Below, piece after piece: positions 51,720 through 56,786 of a stretch of DNA of 56,786 nucleotides. The position numbers were made by a program, and so were the translations under genes. The notes beneath the pieces were generated by a model. That model was given only the letters and a program-made list of their open reading frames with translations. It was not told the DNA's origin and did no database searches. Source of the stretch: Lachnospiraceae bacterium (GTDB lineage Bacteria > Bacillota > Clostridia > Lachnospirales > Lachnospiraceae). Each line of letters opens with the position of its first letter. The first letter of the stretch is position 1. The stretch covers positions 1 through 56,786 of the forward strand of contig JAFXXN010000109.1 of assembly GCA_017542245.1 (NCBI GenBank). The letters are read 5' to 3'.

Positions 51720-53372
51720 TCATGATATTTCAAATTGCTTTGTAAGCGTATATATGTTGTTTATATCATCTTCTCTGTGTTCTAAAACTCTTTTTCCCAT
51801 CCGGTAGTTCCCCGGTGAAAGCTCACCATATAACCACTCCCAGTTTTCTTTCTTTGTGGATTCCCCTTCGGGAGAAATATTATAAGCTAACAAATTCCAA
51901 CAAACTTCGTCTATCTTGGTTGGAACAGTGATCCAATTATCTCCTTCTTTCTTTTCCAACCAATATTCATCACCATATGTTAAACCCCAATCTTTATAAT
52001 CTCCGACCTGCCTGAATACAACCGTCAAACCAGTAGGTGTTACATCCCTAACATCCATTTTTATCACTTTGGACCCTTCCCCGTTATTTGGTTGTTCAGT
52101 GTACGGTTGCTCTTGCGAAGTATCAGGCGCAGGGCCCATGTCAATTGCAAAGTCTTTCTTATAAGCCGGATTAACCCATGCTGAAAGCTCACCATGCCCA
52201 CCGCCATATACCGGTGAATAATATATCTGATACAATGTTTCATTATTGACATTCATAACCGAAGCTATGATATCAGAAGGTATCCCCTTGTCAGCCATAT
52301 CTGCAGCATACTTTAGGATCATCATTTCAAGATCATAAAAGTCGATGTATTCTTCAGAAATGCGAAACTCAATTACTACATCATTCGCATCAAAGGATAT
52401 GGTCGATGCTGCATTGAAGTTCTTGAAATCATCATCAGATAATGCGATTATGGTTTCCTTATCACTGTCTTCAAGCGGGTTACCATAAGACAGGCCACTT
52501 ATTCTGCCCGCCTTAATCTCTTTGGTATCCTTCGTCCATATCATCATATTCCCTTCGCCCGCTTTATCACCCACTTCTATGTTTACTTCAGCGTTAAAGC
52601 TGTCAAGGTAATCCTTTATAGTCCGTTTTACTGCCACCAATGTTTTAAAACCTTCAAGCGACAGACCATTATCAATCCAGTCGGATTCAAAGGCAAAAGA
52701 CAGATGTTTATTGTCGGAACTGGAAATGTAAACATCTGTATCAAGACCACACTTTTTAGTTTTCAGATTCTGCTGCATTCCTGATAATACATCTTCTGTA
52801 ATTCCTTTATCAAAATACTCTATTCTGTATGCATCCTCCGGCACAAGACTTCTTAAAAGATCGAAATTTAGTGTCCGGTCTTCCTCTACACTTAATTTAA
52901 CTGCATTGTCCGGATAATCAATCGATGCTTCATAAAACCCGATTTCTTCTCTGTTCTTTTTTAGAATCGTGAAATAATCAAACAGCTCATCCTGAGTGTA
53001 TTTTACTTTCTTGTACACTACATGATCATAATCCTGAAGGTTATCACAATCTTTTAATAGGAATATATATAGTGTCAGATTTAGCTCATAATCGCTCCAG
53101 TCAAAATCCAGATAATATCCGCCCCAGACATCCTCCGGAAGCTGCTTCTGAATAGTCTCCGCGAGCTTATACATCTCATCTGCACCAATAACTTCCGGTT
53201 CGCATGCAGTATCCTTCTGCCCGGAAGATACATTGAGTACAGGTTTATTCTCATGATTATCTGCTGCCATGTTATTTGAAGAATTTTCAGGAATATCGAC
53301 TTTATCCGTACATCCTGCCAGCAAAAATGAAGCCATCACAAAAATCACCAGAAAGCATATTATCTTTTTCAT
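51720..53372 (-). CDS. Lipoprotein with C-terminal bacterial Ig-like domain (sigma module 3)
   Basis: A lipoprotein signal ends in M-A-S-F-L-L-A-G-C. The central 370 residues are not recognised. The last 110 residues resemble a bacterial Ig-like domain found in clostridial lipoproteins: V-T-P-T-G-L-T-V-V-F-R, then Y-G-D-E-Y-W-L-E-K-K, and W-E-W-L-Y-G-E-L-S-P-G-N-Y-R. The start overlaps the stop of the anti-sigma-like gene (ATGA). It is the third gene of a sigma operon and could be its outside sensor or target (inference). Confidence 0.65.
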   Translation of the reverse strand: MKKIICFLVIFVMASFLLAGCTDKVDIPENSSNNMAADNHENKPVLNVSSGQKDTACEPEVIGADEMYKLAETIQKQLPEDVWGGYYLDFDWSDYELNLTLYIFLLKDCDNLQDYDHVVYKKVKYTQDELFDYFTILKKNREEIGFYEASIDYPDNAVKLSVEEDRTLNFDLLRSLVPEDAYRIEYFDKGITEDVLSGMQQNLKTKKCGLDTDVYISSSDNKHLSFAFESDWIDNGLSLEGFKTLVAVKRTIKDYLDSFNAEVNIEVGDKAGEGNMMIWTKDTKEIKAGRISGLSYGNPLEDSDKETIIALSDDDFKNFNAASTISFDANDVVIEFRISEEYIDFYDLEMMILKYAADMADKGIPSDIIASVMNVNNETLYQIYYSPVYGGGHGELSAWVNPAYKKDFAIDMGPAPDTSQEQPYTEQPNNGEGSKVIKMDVRDVTPTGLTVVFRQVGDYKDWGLTYGDEYWLEKKEGDNWITVPTKIDEVCWNLLAYNISPEGESTKKENWEWLYGELSPGNYRMGKRVLEHREDDINNIYTLTKQFEIS

Positions 53373-54529
53373 TTGTCCCCTTTCTCCAGAATCTCGCTCA
53401 GTCTCTGTATTGACTCGTCGGACAAATCAAAATATCCATCAACACACTGGAAACCTTTCATGGCAGGAAAGAAGTCAAAAAAGACTCCAAAGCCATACTT
53501 ATTTCTTATTGTAAAGCAATACTCGCCTTCACTCCATAATTTCTGTGCTGCTTCCATTTCGTCGTCATCAGAGTATAAATGATTTTCATCTGTAGGTTTA
53601 TAGAGAATTAAATGACGTTCTTCGTCATAATATACATTATCATTTCCATATGCTTCATACCATGCCTGAGTCAAGCGTCGCTGAGTCTCGTCCTGACTGA
53701 CTCTTCCACATCCCGAAAGCAGGCTGCATGCTTCCATGATAAGCTCTTTATCGATTATCGAATATAGCTTCATTCCGGCATCATCCTGTACTTCAATCTC
53801 AACACATTCCTCAGGTAATAAATACTCTGAGAATATTATATCAGAATTATGATCATTTGTCATGAATACCAGGCCATAAAAATATCCTTCATAAAATTCA
53901 TATTCTCCATCATTGTCCAGAATGCAGATAACATTGTTGTCAGGGTAAGACAAAAAATGATAAACTGATTTTCCAACAAGCTCTTCGTTTTCGCATTGGC
54001 CGACTTTACCGATAAATGCTCCAAGGTCTTTTTTTGTTGCCTTATATGTATTTTCGGCAGAAATCATATCACTCTCTCCAATGATCAGCCCCCACCTTTT
54101 CAAACTGCTCGCGCTCTTTATAGGAGAATAAATTACCTTATTATTCCCCTCTAAAAAAAATGTGGTGAATTGTACTATGGCATAGTCATTAATAATATTG
54201 TCAGTTGAAGATATTTTATCGTCCGGAAGCTCAATAGCTGTTGCATTATCAGTCTCTATAGGCTTCTCAACGTTATCTGTGTCCTGGGTAACCGGTTCCA
54301 CATTTGATGTATTAATAACTGCCGCAGCGTAATCATCCTTTGGTTTAAACCAGTTCAGCTTATTTCCTATAATACCAAACACGATAACCGCCAGGCAGAA
54401 ACATGCGGCAATACTCCCCCACTTAATCCATCTACCTGACTTCGTTTTTGGGCTGTCATCCACAGCCTCCGAAATAAGATCATCATCTATCAATCCAATA
54501 GCATTTGTAATTCTCGGCATTTTAAACAT
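53369..54529 (-). CDS. Membrane anti-sigma-like protein (sigma module 3)
   Basis: This roughly 386-residue protein has a short cytoplasmic start (I-G-L-I-D-D-D-L-I-S-E-A-V), one membrane helix (about 38-57), an acidic linker and an outer part of about 260 residues. The start and the R-W-I-K-W-G-S-I-A-A-C helix entry recur in proteins encoded beside clostridial ECF sigma genes. No zinc-binding motif is present. The ATG at 54529 overlaps the sigma stop codon; an ATG at 54520 has a longer spacing to GGAG and cannot be excluded. The product probably controls the sigma factor (inference from context). Confidence 0.65.
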   Translation of the reverse strand: MFKMPRITNAIGLIDDDLISEAVDDSPKTKSGRWIKWGSIAACFCLAVIVFGIIGNKLNWFKPKDDYAAAVINTSNVEPVTQDTDNVEKPIETDNATAIELPDDKISSTDNIINDYAIVQFTTFFLEGNNKVIYSPIKSASSLKRWGLIIGESDMISAENTYKATKKDLGAFIGKVGQCENEELVGKSVYHFLSYPDNNVICILDNDGEYEFYEGYFYGLVFMTNDHNSDIIFSEYLLPEECVEIEVQDDAGMKLYSIIDKELIMEACSLLSGCGRVSQDETQRRLTQAWYEAYGNDNVYYDEERHLILYKPTDENHLYSDDDEMEAAQKLWSEGEYCFTIRNKYGFGVFFDFFPAMKGFQCVDGYFDLSDESIQRLSEILEKGDK

Positions 54530-55076
54530 CAACTCCTTTCCGGATAAGATAATCCTTCAGTTTCTTTCGGGTTGTGAACAACATGTTTTTAACTTTGCTT
54601 TCAGTAAAGGAATACCGCTCTGCAATCTGCCCGATAGAATCAAAGAAATAATACTTTCTGACAAATACTTTTCTAACATCCTGCTTTTGCTTATGAAGAA
54701 ATTCACTGATAATCTTTCCCAGTTCTTCATCGTCCGTTCTGGGCATGAATTTTTCATCCGGTAAGATATCTGCCAGTTCATTCAATGATACTGTCAATTC
54801 AGCAGACCTTTTATCCCTGTTTAAAAAATCCAGACGTTTAAGCGAAAGATTTCTGACTATCCTGCTTATAAAAGCCATAAAATTATCCGGCTTTGTTGGC
54901 GGAATGGCATTCCATAACCCTAAGTAGGTGTCATTTACACATTCTTCTGCATCCTCACGAGTATTCAGAATATTATCCGCTATTCTATACAAAAGCTTCC
55001 CATATTTCGCTTCCGTCTCCTTGATTGCCTGTTCATCTCTGGCAAAATATAGTTCTATAATCTTTCTATCATCCAT
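54522..55076 (-). CDS. ECF sigma factor (module 3)
   Basis: This is a 184-residue sigma-70 family protein. Region 2 includes Y-G-K-L-L-Y-R-I-A-D-N-I-L and E-D-A-E-E-C-V-N-D-T-Y, then F-M-A-F-I-S-R-I-V-R-N. Region 4 includes S-I-G-Q-I-A-E-R-Y-S-F-T-E-S-K-V-K-N-M-L. It is a different subgroup from modules 1 and 2, with the E-C-V-N-D-T-Y variant common in clostridia. The ATG at 55076 follows GGGAGG by eight bases, better than a GTG at 55085. It is first in a three-gene operon with overlapping ends. Confidence 0.88.
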   Translation of the reverse strand: MDDRKIIELYFARDEQAIKETEAKYGKLLYRIADNILNTREDAEECVNDTYLGLWNAIPPTKPDNFMAFISRIVRNLSLKRLDFLNRDKRSAELTVSLNELADILPDEKFMPRTDDEELGKIISEFLHKQKQDVRKVFVRKYYFFDSIGQIAERYSFTESKVKNMLFTTRKKLKDYLIRKGVDV

Positions 55077-55160
55077 GTTGTCCACCTCCCTTCTACCCTA
55101 TTTGAAAAAGCGCTTTCATATTATAAGTACTTTTTTAAGAGTGTAGGTCTTAAAAAATTG

Positions 55161-55185
55161 TGGCGACAGAGACTCTCTGTCGCCA
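55161..55185 (-). terminator. TGGCGACAGA-type palindromic terminator, copy 4
   Basis: Perfect 12-bp arms TGGCGACAGAGA / TCTCTGTCGCCA stand around one base. The minus strand continues with CAATTTTTT. It lies 13 bases after the lipoprotein stop codon. Confidence 0.85.
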
Positions 55186-55198
55186 GCATATTAAGTTT

Positions 55199-56008
55199 TT
55201 ATACATGAAGCATTGACATATTCCATCCATCAAAGGACATTTCACTCTCAAACAGATTGTCCTGAACCACTACCAAATCACCATCCATCATTCTTTTTTC
55301 AGTATATTTAGGCTGTCCGTTATTATAATCGACTATCATTGTTGCAACTAATTCCAGCTTATTCTTATTTATTACATACTGATTTGTAATGGTTATAGCG
55401 CCAGTATCTTTATTATAGGAGTCATATATTATTCCCATGTGTGTATCTATTTCAGCATTACATAATTCCGAAAAACCCTCTAACACATCATACTTTAATA
55501 TGGCATTATTCCATATTATGCACTCAGCCTTACGGACCTTACCTAAAATACCATAATCAATAATAAAATCTGAATACCCATCTCTATTCAGATCAACTTT
55601 AGTTACGGGTACACTGATAGAAGAAGGGTGGATATCAAAATCAATCTTTTTTTCAATGGTCTGCCATACACTGCCATTATTCCATTTTACAAAGACCATT
55701 TTCCAATCTGATATGTCCTCTTTAATGAGCTGTATATCATACCCACCGCCTTTTTCATAACTATTATCGGTTATAACGCCATGATAAGATGTTATTATTT
55801 TTTCGGTATTCTCCGTATTATTCATGGTATTATCTTCGCTCTGTACCGCAATAAATGAAGGGTCTTCGGATTTATCGATACTATCCTGTGTTGTATTTGG
55901 TAAACTTTCCATAATAGTCTCTGATTGCTGTGTAGTTTTTTGCTGTTTACCACAAGAGCAAAGAGAAAAAATAGCTATGATAATTATCAACAATAAGTTT
56001 TTTTTCAT
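55199..56008 (-). CDS. Lipoprotein with an FG-GAP-like motif
   Basis: This 269-residue lipoprotein has a signal ending S-L-C-S-C. A Ser/Thr/Asn-rich linker of about 45 residues is followed by a domain with V-D-L-N-R-D-G-Y-S-D-F-I-I-D-Y-G, a calcium-binding type D-x-N-x-D-G motif as in VCBS/FG-GAP repeats. The remainder is not recognised. It is a separate unit: a gap of about 75 bases lies between it and the VanZ-like gene upstream, and a strong palindromic terminator follows. Function unknown. Confidence 0.6.
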   Translation of the reverse strand: MKKNLLLIIIIAIFSLCSCGKQQKTTQQSETIMESLPNTTQDSIDKSEDPSFIAVQSEDNTMNNTENTEKIITSYHGVITDNSYEKGGGYDIQLIKEDISDWKMVFVKWNNGSVWQTIEKKIDFDIHPSSISVPVTKVDLNRDGYSDFIIDYGILGKVRKAECIIWNNAILKYDVLEGFSELCNAEIDTHMGIIYDSYNKDTGAITITNQYVINKNKLELVATMIVDYNNGQPKYTEKRMMDGDLVVVQDNLFESEMSFDGWNMSMLHV

Positions 56009-56084
56009 TCTTAATTACCTCACCAAAATATTTCTTCCAAAAGTAAGATTAGCTTTATTGCAAACATACATTCATCAGCGACCA

Positions 56085-56783
56085 TCAAATCCAAATACAA
56101 AGCTTTTCCTTAATCTTCTCCATAAACTTTGCCCTCATAATACAATATACCATAAAGAACCCCGCAAAATTCAGTATTATATCATCTATATCAAATACTC
56201 CGCAGCCTGTTATCAGCTGTAAAACTTCTATCAGTATTAAGCCTATAAGCACTATCAGACAATGCTTGTGTCTGGAAGATTTAAACAGCGCCGGTAAAAA
56301 TAGCCCCATCGGCATAAATAGGACCAGATTTCCCATAAGGTTATTATTTGCTATATATCCGCTGACAGTATTGCTGAAAAATCCCTTAATATACGAAGCA
56401 ATGGTTTTAAACGGGATAAAGTTTGAAGTTGAAACCCTAAATCTAAAACTATCCGGCATAGATGAAAGCCGTGCCCTCGGTGCTATCCCACTTCCAAAAA
56501 GAATAGCAAACAGGATTGCCCCATACAATACTAATAGTACCCAGAGAGTTATCTTTTGGAACAAGATTTGCTTCTCCCTGCCCTTTATCGAATAATTGAC
56601 CAGCAAGAAACCGATTATCCCGGATGGTACAATTACAATCATCATTTCTGCCATGGACTTAGCTGTATAGAACATATGCGGATTAAGCAGGGTATATGCG
56701 AGTTCAAATGTAAATACAGCCATTATTATCAGAAGGGCAATGCCCATGAGCAGCCTGAATGCTTTTAATATCTTCATTAACAT
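56085..56783 (-). CDS. VanZ-family membrane protein
   Basis: This 232-residue protein has about six membrane helices. The VanZ signature is visible: F-I-P-F-K-T, then N-L-M-G-N-L-V-L-F-M-P-M-G-L-F-L-P, and the final L-Q-L-I-T-G-C-G-V-F-D-I-D-D-I-I-L-N. VanZ itself raises teicoplanin resistance by an unclear mechanism; most homologues are of unknown function. The ATG at 56777 or 56783 may be the start, but the ribosome site is outside or at the edge of the window, so a start further upstream cannot be excluded. Confidence 0.85.
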   Translation of the reverse strand: MLMKILKAFRLLMGIALLIIMAVFTFELAYTLLNPHMFYTAKSMAEMMIVIVPSGIIGFLLVNYSIKGREKQILFQKITLWVLLVLYGAILFAILFGSGIAPRARLSSMPDSFRFRVSTSNFIPFKTIASYIKGFFSNTVSGYIANNNLMGNLVLFMPMGLFLPALFKSSRHKHCLIVLIGLILIEVLQLITGCGVFDIDDIILNFAGFFMVYCIMRAKFMEKIKEKLCIWI

Positions 56784-56786
56784 ACT

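Overview
This window is about 57 kb of an AT-rich Bacillota chromosome. It most likely comes from an anaerobic clostridium of the Lachnospiraceae (inference). Reasons are strong GGAGG ribosome sites, TTGACA-N17-TATAAT promoters, the recX/recA/ftsK order, a 2-oxoacid:ferredoxin oxidoreductase operon, ABC-F and DUF1653 proteins, BlaI/BlaR-type regulators, many lipoproteins and several ECF sigma modules. I see no rRNA, CRISPR array, prophage or insertion sequence with a transposase.

Layout. From 1 to 17.6 kb nearly everything is on the minus strand and looks like core genome: the start of a biotin-dependent carboxyltransferase, a DUF3298 lipoprotein, recX, recA, ftsK/spoIIIE, an acetylesterase-like hydrolase, a c-di-GMP phosphodiesterase-type protein with a degenerate GGDEF, a metallophosphoesterase, a CmpB-like membrane protein and a tightly coupled pair of MutS-like ATPases. 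A divergent promoter region then drives an ABC-F ATPase and a bactoprenol-type glycosyltransferase on the plus strand. From 20.9 to 29.5 kb the minus strand carries DUF1653, a patatin with a coupled unknown membrane protein, and an operon with a ketopantoate-reductase/ferredoxin fusion, three oxidoreductase subunits and an acyl-CoA ligase. At 29.6-30.4 kb lie a small acidic protein and two tRNA genes, Thr(GGT) and an unusual Pro(AGG).

From 30.5 kb to the right end the window becomes accessory in character. It holds three ECF sigma/anti-sigma modules, two BlaI/BlaR-like systems, an ABC transporter with a fused propeller/solute-binding lipoprotein, a lone AAA ATPase set among three copies of a palindrome, and a decayed defence patch (an intact AbiEi antitoxin, an AbiEii toxin tail and a primase-helicase gene with an internal deletion).

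How the genes work together. The most striking system is at 34.5-46.6 kb. Two M56 zinc-protease receptors of BlaR1 architecture carry no penicillin-binding domain; one ends in BspA-type leucine-rich repeats and the other in an RCC1-like repeat domain. Each is coupled to a BlaI repressor. The promoter of the second blaI and the promoter of the lipoprotein-ABC operon are almost the same 30-bp sequence, with one dyad over the -10 box. This predicts that the RCC1-type receptor controls the ABC transporter. Four related palindromic terminators punctuate 46-55 kb, and several REP-like repeats sit in gene borders. One of these supplies both the end of one protein and the ribosome site of the next gene.
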